NCBI GenBank assembly: GCA_027307235.1
Contig: DAHUXH010000010.1
Span: 1 to 64,000 of the forward strand
From: Vulcanimicrobiota bacterium
GTDB taxonomy: Bacteria; Vulcanimicrobiota; Vulcanimicrobiia; Vulcanimicrobiales; Vulcanimicrobiaceae
Reading direction: 5' to 3'
Length of the DNA stretch: 64,000 bases
Shown here: positions 31,745 through 40,190 of the stretch, piece by piece
Position numbering within the stretch: the stretch's first letter is position 1
How the letters are laid out: each line of letters starts with the position of its first letter
The notes under the pieces: model-generated
Seen by the model: only the letters and a program-made list of their open reading frames with translations
Databases searched by the model: none
What the model was told of the DNA's origin: nothing
Translations under genes and position numbers: made by a program

Positions 31745-34213
31745 GTGATACCCTCGCTCCACTATCGCAGCGCTGCCGCGATCGCGTGTTTGTTGGCGTT
31801 CCTGGCGGGCTTCGCGCCCGGCGACGCGAGCGCCGCACTCGACGAGACGCGCGTGCTCAGCTTGCTCAACGCGCAGTCTTGTGCGACAGCCATGCGCCAA
31901 CGCTTGGCGTACGTGCAAGAGACTCCGTCCCCGTCACCGGCGCCGACGACATCTCCGGCCGCATCGCCGTCGCCCCGTCCGACGCCGTCGCTTGCACCGG
32001 TGCTCGGCGGATTCACGCAGCTCTATGCAACACCGAGGCCAACCGGTACACCGGTGACGCCGCCGCCGCTTCCGACGCCGACACCAACTCCAACCGGCGG
32101 AGCACCGATCTTTCTCACGCGCACGACCGGCGAGTCGCCGCCGCCGATCACACCGGCCGGAGGAACGCCGCTCACGTCGCCGTCACCGGCTCCATCGAGC
32201 GTGCCGACGCTGCAGCCGGGACACGTCGCCGTGATCGCCGACACGGTCGAGGGAATCGGCGAAGGCAAGCCCGGCGATGCAACCGGAAACGTACACATCT
32301 ACTATGCGCAGGGCGAACTTGTCGGCGACAAGGCGCACTACGATGGCGCGCGCACGATCACGGTCACCGGTCATCCCTACATACTCGACAGCGCGCGCGA
32401 TTCGCTCTTATCCGGTGATGAAATCGACTTCGACACCATCGCGCAGACGGCGGTGATCAAGAACGCTCGCGGCACGAGCGCTCAGGGCCTCGAACGCGGG
32501 CTCGTGCACTTCGCCGCGAAAGACTTGCACAGCGATGCCGACGGCGTGACGCACGGAAAAAACACCACCGTGTCCACCTGTGAAAACCAGCGCGGCGGCT
32601 ATCATCTGACCGGCAAGAAAGTTGACGAGTATCCGGGCGACAAACTCGTGATCACCGACGCGATCTTGTGGCTGGGGGCGGCGGCGGTCTTCTTTCTTCC
32701 GAAAGTCATCATCCCGCTGCGGCAAGTCGTCGATCAGCGCCAGCGCCCGACGTTCTTTCCGAACGCCGGTTACGATCAAGCCGAAGGCGCATGGGTCAAA
32801 GAATCGATCGGGTTCGGGCGCAACCAGTACTACTACGGATACTATCAAGTCAACTATTTCACAAAACTCGGCTTGGCGCTCGGATATGTCGGATTCTTCG
32901 CGCGCAAGAACGGACGGCGCAGCGGCGGCGCCAACGTTCTCGAAACGCACAACCGCATCACGCAGACGCAGCAAGACAACATTGCGCTCCAAGAAACCGA
33001 GAATTTTTCGCAGCGCTTGCGCGGAAATTTCGGTTTCAATTACACCAGCAACTTCGGACCGCTGCAGCACGTTCCCGCGAACACCGGTCTCACTGCCGCA
33101 TTCGTGCATCAGGGAGATCGCGGAAGCCAGAACTACTCATTCAGCCGCAATGCGACGATCGGACAATCGAGCACGGAGTCGTTCGCATTCACCGATCAGC
33201 GCCAGTTTTCATCGCGCCTCTCGCAGGGCGTGAACTTCACGCTCAACTCCAGCCAATCGTCGTTCGGCGGTTTGGCGGCTTCCAACGGCAGCGCGCACGT
33301 CAACACGCTGACGACGCTCAATGAGCCGAGCGCGAACTACACGCTCACGATCGACAAGAACTACTCACACTCGCCGAGCGGGATCATCGACAAACTCCCC
33401 GAGTTGCAAATACACCCGACCACGGTGTTTTCGCATCTTCCGATCCCGATCTCGCCGCAACTCACCATCGGCGAATATGCCGAACCGCAAGATCAGTTTT
33501 CGACGGTTCGTTCGGACCTGTCGGTGAACATGGGCCCCGCGCTCTACGACGTCTACGGCAGTCAACTCCAAGCAAGCGTGAACGTGCATCAGTTCGCCTA
33601 TGCGACCGGCGACCTCAAGGCCGCCATCCAGCAGTCGGCAAGTTTGACGACGCCGATCGGAAAACACGTGGTGAACGCGCTCTCCTACAGCGAGCAGAAC
33701 TTCAACGGTCCGGCCGCCGTGCCGTTCGTCTTACTCGATACGCAATCGAGCACGAACACCAAAAACGCACAGGATCTGGTGCGCTTTTTCAACGGCGACG
33801 TGTATAACCTGACGCTGGGCTTCTCCACGTCATTCAAGGCCTTGGCGCAGCCGGTCAGCTATCAGTTCGCCATGCGGCCGTCAACGCGCTCGTACGTGCT
33901 GCTCGGCGGATCGTTCTCGCCCGGCAGCGGATTGGGATTTTCGACGACCAATCTGCAGATGTCCACGCCGTTCGGAAAAGATGCACAACTGCAACTCGTC
34001 ACCGACGTCGATTGGAAGAACAAAGCTCGTCTGGAAAACAAGACCCTCTACTACAGCAAGATCATCGGCGACTGCTATGAAATCCGGGTCGCCTACATTC
34101 AATCGCTCAAAGCGATCAACGTGACGATGGACTTGCTCTCGTTCCCCTCGCGCGCCGCAAACTTCGGCATCGGCCAAAACGGCCCCATCATCCCCACCAG
34201 CTTCAACCCCTAG
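31745..34213 (+). CDS. lptD: LptD-like outer-membrane assembly protein (OstA domain plus barrel)
   Basis: A protein of 822 residues with a GTG start. It has a signal peptide, then a Pro/Thr/Ser-rich linker of about 90 residues (~57-155). The OstA/LptA-like beta-jellyroll follows (~160-300: IADTVEGIGEG, HIYYAQGELVGDKAHYDG, LSGDEIDFDTIAQ). The rest is a predicted beta-barrel with many aromatic alternating strands (QYYYGYYQVNYF). LptD places lipopolysaccharide in the outer leaflet. The long linker is not usual. Only a few Cys are present, so the disulfide pattern of E. coli LptD is not conserved. The repeat element A lies 9 bp after the stop. Confidence 0.83.
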   Translation: MIPSLHYRSAAAIACLLAFLAGFAPGDASAALDETRVLSLLNAQSCATAMRQRLAYVQETPSPSPAPTTSPAASPSPRPTPSLAPVLGGFTQLYATPRPTGTPVTPPPLPTPTPTPTGGAPIFLTRTTGESPPPITPAGGTPLTSPSPAPSSVPTLQPGHVAVIADTVEGIGEGKPGDATGNVHIYYAQGELVGDKAHYDGARTITVTGHPYILDSARDSLLSGDEIDFDTIAQTAVIKNARGTSAQGLERGLVHFAAKDLHSDADGVTHGKNTTVSTCENQRGGYHLTGKKVDEYPGDKLVITDAILWLGAAAVFFLPKVIIPLRQVVDQRQRPTFFPNAGYDQAEGAWVKESIGFGRNQYYYGYYQVNYFTKLGLALGYVGFFARKNGRRSGGANVLETHNRITQTQQDNIALQETENFSQRLRGNFGFNYTSNFGPLQHVPANTGLTAAFVHQGDRGSQNYSFSRNATIGQSSTESFAFTDQRQFSSRLSQGVNFTLNSSQSSFGGLAASNGSAHVNTLTTLNEPSANYTLTIDKNYSHSPSGIIDKLPELQIHPTTVFSHLPIPISPQLTIGEYAEPQDQFSTVRSDLSVNMGPALYDVYGSQLQASVNVHQFAYATGDLKAAIQQSASLTTPIGKHVVNALSYSEQNFNGPAAVPFVLLDTQSSTNTKNAQDLVRFFNGDVYNLTLGFSTSFKALAQPVSYQFAMRPSTRSYVLLGGSFSPGSGLGFSTTNLQMSTPFGKDAQLQLVTDVDWKNKARLENKTLYYSKIIGDCYEIRVAYIQSLKAINVTMDLLSFPSRAANFGIGQNGPIIPTSFNP

Positions 34214-34222
34214 CCCCGCGCA

Positions 34223-34326
34223 GTAGAAGCCCAGATTTTCGCCAGGCCGAGGCGCGGAGAGGCGAAGTGTACTACGGTACACGAGCCTCTCCGCAACCAA
34301 GGCATGGCGAAAATATGCGCTTCTAC
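34223..34326. repeat. Nested palindromic repeat, copy A
   Basis: Four nested stems: GTAGAAGC/GCTTCTAC (34223-34230 with 34319-34326), ATTTTCGCCA/TGGCGAAAAT (34235-34244 with 34305-34314), GCGGAGAGGC/GCCTCTCCGC (34254-34263 with 34285-34294) and GTGTAC/GTACAC closing a TACG loop (34267-34282), a cUACGg tetraloop in RNA. It lies between convergent genes, so it could end transcripts from both sides. Copy B at 59284-59389 has the same layout. Confidence 0.8.
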
Positions 34327-34520
34327 GGTACGTCGCATTGGGGGTGGCTGCAGGGACACGTTTCCGATTCGATGCCGTTCTCGACGGCGTATTTGCACGC
34401 GTGGCTGCAAAAAGATTCACCGGCCAACGGGCCGGTGATCGTGCAGTTACACAGGTCATGCGAGCACTCCGTCGATTCGGAGGTGTGCGGCTTGAAGCGT
34501 TGATCTTCGTCGTTGTTCAT
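34323..34520 (-). CDS. Bacterial metallothionein-like protein
   Basis: A 65-residue protein with eight Cys (19, 24, 26, 38, 42, 55, 57, 62) and four His. The spacing C-x4-C-x-C, then FCSHAC, then C-x-C-x4-C matches the bacterial metallothionein plan, in which the mid-chain (Y/F)CS-x-x-C turn and the C-x-C pairs bind zinc, copper or cadmium clusters. The ATG overlaps the stop of the upstream lipoprotein gene by 4 bp. Its TAG stop lies in the outer arm of repeat A. No metal-responsive operator is obvious. Confidence 0.8.
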   Translation of the reverse strand: MNNDEDQRFKPHTSESTECSHDLCNCTITGPLAGESFCSHACKYAVENGIESETCPCSHPQCDVP

Positions 34521-35296
34521 GGTGAATTCGCTATCTCCACTTGCACGATCTGGGCGGCTTGCGTCGGCGCCGGAACGGCGCCTGCCGGGACAACGAACGT
34601 TGTATCGAAGGGTTGGCTGACGTCGAGCTTTCCGATGAACGACGTATCGCTTGCGCCGCCGATGCCCATCGACGAGACCGGCGATGCGGACGTGTTCAGC
34701 ACGAAGCAATTGAATGCCCACTGACTGGCCAAGACGCCGGGAGTCGGCGTCGCGGTCGCGCCGGGCGTGGGTGTCGGAGCGGCTGAACCGCTCGGCACCG
34801 GCGTCGGTGTGGCGCCGGGTGACGGCGGCGCGGTCGCGAGCCCCAAGAACATCGAACGCTGGAATTGAAGCGTGAAGCCCATGCCGTCCAAGCGCGGAAC
34901 GAGGAACAACTGCTGCCCGTAGACGTACTGCAGCGGAACAGCTGACGCTGGAACGCCGGCCGTCTGCGCGATGTATTGAAAGAAGAGCGGCTGACCGATC
35001 GCCCCATTGTTGCCCACGACTTCAAACGCGAACGAGTAATTCAAGAAGTTCGTCAGGTAAGCGTTGGCATAAGGTGTTTGGCCGTTGCCGCTCGTATTAA
35101 AGACGATCACGTAACGGTAGTTTGCGAAGTCCATCGGCGCGGCGGTCGTGAAGCGAATCTGCACGAAGCCGGACGGAAGCGAACCCCCGTTCGGGGCACC
35201 GCTCGGGCCGGTCGTTTTGTTCGGCGTCACTTGACGACCGCACCCGATCACCATGAGCACCACGGCGAAGACGACGAAACTGAGCTTACGAACCAT
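34517..35296 (-). CDS. Secreted lipoprotein with Pro/Thr-rich linker
   Basis: A lipoprotein of 259 residues: leader SFVVFAVVLMVIGC with the lipid-bearing Cys at ~19. A beta-rich domain follows (~45-165: VQIRFTTAAPMDFANYRYVIVFNT) and then a repetitive linker of Pro, Thr, Gly and Ala (~172-205). A second short beta-rich part (~210-259) resembles the first. No family recognised. SD AGAGGTGA stands just before the ATG at 35296. The metallothionein gene is coupled to its end. The Lnt gene is divergent and their 5' ends may overlap. Confidence 0.72.
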   Translation of the reverse strand: MVRKLSFVVFAVVLMVIGCGRQVTPNKTTGPSGAPNGGSLPSGFVQIRFTTAAPMDFANYRYVIVFNTSGNGQTPYANAYLTNFLNYSFAFEVVGNNGAIGQPLFFQYIAQTAGVPASAVPLQYVYGQQLFLVPRLDGMGFTLQFQRSMFLGLATAPPSPGATPTPVPSGSAAPTPTPGATATPTPGVLASQWAFNCFVLNTSASPVSSMGIGGASDTSFIGKLDVSQPFDTTFVVPAGAVPAPTQAAQIVQVEIANSP

Positions 35297-36779
35297 TCTC
35301 ACCTCTAGGCGATCGCTTGAGTTGCTCGTGGCGGCGGCCGGCGCCGTCGCGCTCGCACTCGCATTTCCGAAAATCAACGCCGCGTGGCTGGCGCCTTGTG
35401 GGGCGGCGGCGCTGTTCTGGACCTGGCAGCATGCCTCCTGGAAACGGGCCTTCGCGCTTGGATGGTTCGCCGGCATTATCTTCTTCGCGATTTCGTTCTC
35501 GTGGTTCTCGCAAACGGTCGGCGCGTACGTGGGCATCTTCGCGCCGGCGGTGGTCATCGTACCGGCGATCCTCGAGGGGTTCGCGTTTGCCTGCGCGGGC
35601 GCGCTGGCGTCGATCGCCTTCCGTTTGGCATCCCCGGCGCTCGCGCCGCTCGCCGCGGCATGCGCTTTCGTGGTCTTCGAGTGGCTGCGCTCGATCGGCG
35701 TCATGGGCACACCCTTCGCCCAGCTCGGTTATTCTCAAGCCGACACGCCGCTGGTCGTGCTTGCCGCCTACATCGGAACCTACGGCATCACGCTGGTCAT
35801 CTGCGCGCTCGGCGCCTACGCTGCCGATGCGCTCGCACGCCGCACGATTCGTCCGCTCGCACTCGTCATCGCCGTCATCGCGATCGCCACGCCGATCTGT
35901 TGGCAGTGGTGGCCGGCGCGCACGCTCGCACCGCCGACGACGCGTGTCGTTGCAGCGCAAGGGAACATCGCGCAGAGCCTCAAGTGGACGCCGCAAGCGC
36001 TGCAACTCGCCATCGATCGCTACACCGCCTTGACCAAGCAAACGGACGCGGCCGATCCCGCGCTGATCGTTTGGCCCGAGACGGTGATCTCCACCGTGTT
36101 GAACTATCAGCCGCAACTGATGGATCGTTTCGGCGCGCTCGCTCGCGACGCGCACGCGACGCTCGTCGTCGGAAGTCTGTATGCGGTCGGATCGACGGAG
36201 TACAACGCGCTCTATTTCTTCTCGCCGGACGGTTCGCTGGAAGGCGTGTATGAAAAGCGTCAGCTTGTGCCGTTCGCCGAAACCTTCCCCGGGCGCGCGT
36301 TCCTATCGTGGCTGCCATACGCAACGTCACTGATTTCAAACTTCGGAAGCGGCGCCTTCGACACGGTCTATGCGACGCCGGCCGGAACGGCTGCGCCGCT
36401 GATCTGCTGGGAGTCGGCATTCGCCGATCTCGCGCAAGCGCAAGTGCATGCCGGTGCGACGTTGCTCGTGGTGAGCACCGATGACGCATGGTTCGGAACC
36501 ACCGCAGGACCGTACCAGCACGCACAGATCGCACAGCTGCGCGCGGTCGAAACCGGACGGTATGTGGTGCGCGCGGCCGCGACCGGGATCAGCGGCATCA
36601 TCGCACCCAACGGACGGTACACGGCGCGCAGTAAACTCGATACGCTGCAGGTGATCGACGGCATGATCGGCCAGCCCGTCGATACCGTGTTCAACCACAT
36701 CGGGCCGACGAAGATCGCGGTGATCCTCGCGATGCTCTACGTGCTCATCGTCGTGTTCCTCCGGCGGCGCCATGCGTAA
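35253..36779 (+). CDS. lnt: Apolipoprotein N-acyltransferase
   Basis: Integral membrane nitrilase-fold enzyme that adds the third acyl chain to lipoproteins. N-terminal half: about six helices; C-terminal half: carbon-nitrogen hydrolase domain with the triad E276 (VWPET), K335 (YEKRQLVPFAE) and C385 (ICWES), followed by STDDAWFG and AQLRAVETGRYVVRAA. Length 508 from the ATG at 35253. That start would overlap the divergent lipoprotein start by 44 bp and has no SD; TTG 35322 or GTG 35328 would avoid it, so the start is unsure. The presence of Lnt fits the many lipoproteins here. Confidence 0.9.
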   Translation: MSTTAKTTKLSLRTILTSRRSLELLVAAAGAVALALAFPKINAAWLAPCGAAALFWTWQHASWKRAFALGWFAGIIFFAISFSWFSQTVGAYVGIFAPAVVIVPAILEGFAFACAGALASIAFRLASPALAPLAAACAFVVFEWLRSIGVMGTPFAQLGYSQADTPLVVLAAYIGTYGITLVICALGAYAADALARRTIRPLALVIAVIAIATPICWQWWPARTLAPPTTRVVAAQGNIAQSLKWTPQALQLAIDRYTALTKQTDAADPALIVWPETVISTVLNYQPQLMDRFGALARDAHATLVVGSLYAVGSTEYNALYFFSPDGSLEGVYEKRQLVPFAETFPGRAFLSWLPYATSLISNFGSGAFDTVYATPAGTAAPLICWESAFADLAQAQVHAGATLLVVSTDDAWFGTTAGPYQHAQIAQLRAVETGRYVVRAAATGISGIIAPNGRYTARSKLDTLQVIDGMIGQPVDTVFNHIGPTKIAVILAMLYVLIVVFLRRRHA

Positions 36780-37326
36780 ATCGTGGCGCGTGCGTCTGTT
36801 CGTGCTCGCAGGTTTGGCTATCGTCGTCTACCTCGGCGCGAGCGTGTATCTCACCGAACGTGACGCACCGCAGCCGCCATCCAATCAGCAGCAGATCATC
36901 ATCAAGGGAGGTGTCGTCACCGGAAACCGCATCTCGAGCAAGTCGTGGACCTTCACGTTCGATCGCGCCACCACGACGCCCGACGGCTCGATTGCCACCG
37001 TGTACGGCGTGCGTGACGGCGTCTTGTACCGCGCCGGAAAGCCGTATCTGAAGATCGACGCGAAAGAAGTGAACATCAACACCACGTCATTTGATTTCAC
37101 TGCGCTCGGCGCGGTGCACTTGGAGAGCCTGAGCAAGAAGCAGCAGCGTTCCTTCGACACCGATCTCGTCAGTTGGTCAAATGCGACCAAGATTCTCCGG
37201 CTCGATCATCCGAGTTACATTCACACCGGCAAAGCGACGCTACAAGTGCGCAGCCTGCTCGTCGACTTCAACAAAGGCGAACTCCACCTCGGCGAACTCT
37301 CCGGAAACGTCGATATAAAGCCGTAA
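36772..37326 (+). CDS. LptC-like LPS export periplasmic protein
   Basis: A 184-residue bitopic protein with one N-terminal membrane helix (~8-26) followed by a beta-rich domain: GGVVTGNRISSKSWTFTFDR, IATVYGVRDGVLYRAGKPYL and SLLVDFNKGELHLGELSGNV. Layout and size match LptC (DUF1239), which links LptB2FG to LptA. Primary sequence of LptC is weakly conserved, so the call relies on topology and on the lpt genes upstream. The ATG lies 8 bp inside the lnt end. Confidence 0.7.
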   Translation: MRKSWRVRLFVLAGLAIVVYLGASVYLTERDAPQPPSNQQQIIIKGGVVTGNRISSKSWTFTFDRATTTPDGSIATVYGVRDGVLYRAGKPYLKIDAKEVNINTTSFDFTALGAVHLESLSKKQQRSFDTDLVSWSNATKILRLDHPSYIHTGKATLQVRSLLVDFNKGELHLGELSGNVDIKP

Positions 37327-37351
37327 CGCCTTTGCCGATAACCAGGGGAGT

Positions 37352-37840
37352 ATGCGTAAGCTGTTCGCTTCTCTTGCGGTGCTGCTGGCCGTGTCGGCGT
37401 GCTCCGCGAAGCACCCCGATCCGCAGGCCACGCTCGCGCCGCTGCTGATCGACGACAAGGGCATCACGATGCCGCTCGAACAAGCCATCACCCATATCGG
37501 TTTTCGGCCGTATCTGCCGACGCGCAACTATCTGCGGCTGGCAGTGATCCCGCCGCTCGGCGGCGACGACACCAACGCCAATCGCGGATTCGCCGTGGAG
37601 TACACCCGCGGTTCGGATTCGTTTCTTCTCTCGGAGTGGCCGCGCAAGAACTTCGATCTCGCGTTCGGCCGGTTCGATCCCACGCTGCACCCGTGTCAGG
37701 CGTTCCGCTACACATCGGGCGGGTTCGTGTGGGCGACACCGCGCGCCGAGGCAATGACATTGCAGGCGGAACGCGGCGTCCTCGGCTCACACGTCGAAGC
37801 CGAGGCTCATCGGCTCCTTACCACGGGAGCCTGCCGCTGA
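37352..37840 (+). CDS. Small lipoprotein of unknown function
   Basis: A 162-residue lipoprotein: leader with VLLAVSAC at ~11-18. The mature part begins with a Pro/Ala tether and contains AITHIGFRPYLPTRNYLRLA and GFAVEYTRGSDSFLLSEWPR, which look like a compact alpha-beta domain. I do not recognise the family. It follows lptC by 25 bp on the same strand with AGGGGAG ahead of the ATG and may belong to that operon. Confidence 0.65.
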   Translation: MRKLFASLAVLLAVSACSAKHPDPQATLAPLLIDDKGITMPLEQAITHIGFRPYLPTRNYLRLAVIPPLGGDDTNANRGFAVEYTRGSDSFLLSEWPRKNFDLAFGRFDPTLHPCQAFRYTSGGFVWATPRAEAMTLQAERGVLGSHVEAEAHRLLTTGACR

Positions 37841-37848
37841 TGTGGTGA

Positions 37849-38097
37849 TTAGGACTCGGGCTCGGGCTTTGGGCCCTTCTTACTGACACGGCCGCCCTTT
37901 TGTCCGATCTCTTCGAAGAAGGCTGGACCATACTTGCTCTTCGTCGTCTGACCACCCTTACGTCCGATCTTTTCGAAGAACTCACTGCCGTACTTCGCCT
38001 TCACGCGTTGACCGCCCAGACGCCCTGCGTCTCGAACAGACATCCCACCAAGGGGAGCTTCTTCTTCGTCGTGTTTCTGATCTTCGCGTACAGCCAT
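37849..38097 (-). CDS. KGG-repeat stress protein (GsiB/Em-like)
   Basis: An 82-residue hydrophilic protein with three copies of the stress-induced KGG motif: GRLGGQRVKAKYG, GRKGGQTTKSKYG and GQKGGRVSKKG, two of them separated by an FFE-(K/E)-IG linker. Such proteins are linked to desiccation or general stress tolerance (GsiB of Bacillus, plant Em proteins). ATG 38097 follows a GGAGG about 10 nt upstream; a TTG at 38133 is in frame but has no SD. The base composition follows the repeat. Confidence 0.88.
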   Translation of the reverse strand: MAVREDQKHDEEEAPLGGMSVRDAGRLGGQRVKAKYGSEFFEKIGRKGGQTTKSKYGPAFFEEIGQKGGRVSKKGPKPEPES

Positions 38098-38169
38098 TAC
38101 AAGTGAACCTCCAGAGGACCTTATTGTACCCAACCGACCGCTCGGAAAACCATCCCGGCAAAAAATCTT

Positions 38170-39516
38170 GTGCTTGACCTGATCTTAGACTCGCCGACTA
38201 TTCTCGACGGAACCGGCGCCCCCGGATTCGTGACCGACATCGGCGTCGTCGGCAACCGCATCGCGCTCATCGCCAACCTGAGCGATCGCGAGGCACGTAT
38301 GCGTCTAGCATGCAAGGGCTTGATCGTTGCCCCGGGATTCATCGACCCGAGCGGCCGCACCGACGCCTGGCTTGCCCAACCGCGCGGCGAAAACAAGCTG
38401 CTCCAGGGAGTGACAACGGAGATCGGTCGCGTTCCGTTTCGCGGTCCGCACTGGGACGACGTCGACGGTCTCTTCCGCGCGCTCGAGTCGGCGCGCCCCT
38501 GCGCACACCTGGCGTGCATCGTCGAGAGCGGCGACGCCGCGCTCGTGCGAAACGCTCGTGATCAAGGCGCGCTCGACCTCACGTTGCGCGACATCGACCG
38601 CGACGCGCCGTTCATACAGGCGGTTGCGTCCGAGATCGAGCGCGTGCCCATGAGCCAGTCGCATCATATCCCATCATTCGTGCCGGAACGCGCGCGCAGC
38701 CGGCTGATCGTTCACGATGCGCTCGCTGCGATCGACCGCGCGCGCGAGCACGGCCTCGACCTTCATGTGGACGTCGCACCGTACCGTGCGACATGGCGTC
38801 GATTACTCGATCTCATTCCCGGCGCGTCGCGCGGCACGCGCGACACGTTGCTCGCGCATCTCGATGAGGTGGACACTGTTGCCGCGCTTGCGCTCGCGTT
38901 GCGCCTGCGGTATGACGATCATTGGAAGGAGATCACGATCTCCGGGGTCGGTGACGAGCGCCTGAGCGCCGCCTGCGGTATGACGATCGAAGATTTCGCA
39001 TCGGCGCGCCGGCACTCGCCCGCGTTGGCAATGCTGACGCTGCTGCGCGAAGCACACGGCAACGTGGATGCGTTCGATTTCGCGGTGGACGAAGACGACG
39101 TGGCAACGGTGCTCTCGGCTGACTTCGCGTGCGTCGCCACGCACGCGCCGGTCATGTCCCTGCGCTCGGACGACTGGTCGTTGCCTCACCCGCGCGCATT
39201 CGGCGCATTTCCGCGATTCTTCAACCGCTTCGTACGTCAGCGCCGCGTCCTCTCCATCGAAGAGGCCGTCCGGCGCGTGACGTCGTCGCCCGCCGCCTGG
39301 TTCGGTCTGCGGGAGCGCGGGCGCATCGCGCCGCACTGGTACGCCGACATGGTGATCTTCGACGAATCGGCCTTCGCCGATCGCGCCACCTACCGGCAAC
39401 CTCGTGCGCATCCCGACGGAATTGCGTGGGTGATCGTCGATGGTGAGGTCGTGGTTCGTGACGGAATGCACAGCGGCGCGCGGCCCGGCCGTATCCTTCG
39501 GCACGGCATATGCTGA
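38170..39516 (+). CDS. Amidohydrolase (D-aminoacylase family) lacking metal ligands
   Basis: A 448-residue protein whose overall pattern is that of N-acyl-D-amino-acid deacylase: DLILDSPTILDGTGAPGFV at the start, GLIVAPGFIDP (~54-64), LPHPRAFGAFPRFFNRFVRQ (~340-359) and IAPHWYADMVIFDE near the end. The metal-binding HxH that should follow GFID is replaced by SGRTD, and the usual G-N-C-G after GVTT is EIGRVPFRG. Catalysis by the normal mechanism is unlikely. The reading frame is intact, so this may be a protein with a new role. Start is GTG; the next gene overlaps its end by 7 bp. Confidence 0.8.
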   Translation: MLDLILDSPTILDGTGAPGFVTDIGVVGNRIALIANLSDREARMRLACKGLIVAPGFIDPSGRTDAWLAQPRGENKLLQGVTTEIGRVPFRGPHWDDVDGLFRALESARPCAHLACIVESGDAALVRNARDQGALDLTLRDIDRDAPFIQAVASEIERVPMSQSHHIPSFVPERARSRLIVHDALAAIDRAREHGLDLHVDVAPYRATWRRLLDLIPGASRGTRDTLLAHLDEVDTVAALALALRLRYDDHWKEITISGVGDERLSAACGMTIEDFASARRHSPALAMLTLLREAHGNVDAFDFAVDEDDVATVLSADFACVATHAPVMSLRSDDWSLPHPRAFGAFPRFFNRFVRQRRVLSIEEAVRRVTSSPAAWFGLRERGRIAPHWYADMVIFDESAFADRATYRQPRAHPDGIAWVIVDGEVVVRDGMHSGARPGRILRHGIC

Positions 39517-40190
39517 CGCGCACACTGGTCGCACGCTCGATCGGCGTGCTCATGCTCGGTGCATGCGTCGGCGCAAGCGGTCCGCTCGCTCTCGTGGCTC
39601 GCGTGGAACGCGCCTCGTTTGACGTGCTGGCGCCGGTTGCGACGACCATTGTCGTTCGCAACGACGCCAAGACGCCGATCATCGCGGCCTTTCCCACTAC
39701 GGATGAATACGAGATCGCCGTCCGGCACGGTTCGTCGACGCTGTGGTCGTGGACGGCGTCGCATCCAAGCACGCCGATCGCGCGACATCAGTCCTTCCCG
39801 CCCGGGTTGACGACGCTGGTCGTTCACGATTGGAACGGACTGCTGGCCGACGGCACGGCCCCTCGCCCCGGCACGTACACGCTGCACGTCGCGTTGATCG
39901 ACACCCGTTACAAGCCGAGCGTGGATCTGCCGATTCGCTTTGTTCCGCCATTTCCGATCGACGGTCTCTCGAAGCTCAAAGAAGACGCGGTGGTGACCGT
40001 CGCCGGCCACATCTCCGAAGATCGCACGACGATCACCGACGCCACCGGCAGCGTCTTGCTCTCACGACCGATCGTTCCCAAGAACGACGACGACACCATG
40101 GTCGTGCTGGCAGCGGTCACGCACGCGCGCGACGGATCGATCGTGCTCTACGTGCAGCGTTTTGCCGCCATGTCGACCAGCTCGTCGTAG
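39510..40190 (+). CDS. BsuPI-domain secreted protein
   Basis: A 226-residue protein with an N-terminal hydrophobic leader (SIGVLMLGACVGAS) that could be a signal or lipoprotein leader. The middle (~50-135) matches the BsuPI domain, named from an intracellular proteinase inhibitor of Bacillus subtilis: FPTTDEYEIAVRHGSSTLWSW, then DWNGLLADGTAPRPGTYTLHVAL. The tail (~150-226) is a short beta-rich part. It is coupled to the amidohydrolase gene by a 7-bp overlap, and its last 43 bp overlap the convergent coaE end. Inhibitor activity is not certain. Confidence 0.75.
   Translation: MLTRTLVARSIGVLMLGACVGASGPLALVARVERASFDVLAPVATTIVVRNDAKTPIIAAFPTTDEYEIAVRHGSSTLWSWTASHPSTPIARHQSFPPGLTTLVVHDWNGLLADGTAPRPGTYTLHVALIDTRYKPSVDLPIRFVPPFPIDGLSKLKEDAVVTVAGHISEDRTTITDATGSVLLSRPIVPKNDDDTMVVLAAVTHARDGSIVLYVQRFAAMSTSSS

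Noticed and set aside
34267-34500. Small plus-strand frame beginning MYYGTRASPQ, with a twin near 59329 (MYYGTRGSPQ)
   Set aside because: The similarity comes from the shared palindromic repeat and not from a protein family; after the repeat the two diverge fully.
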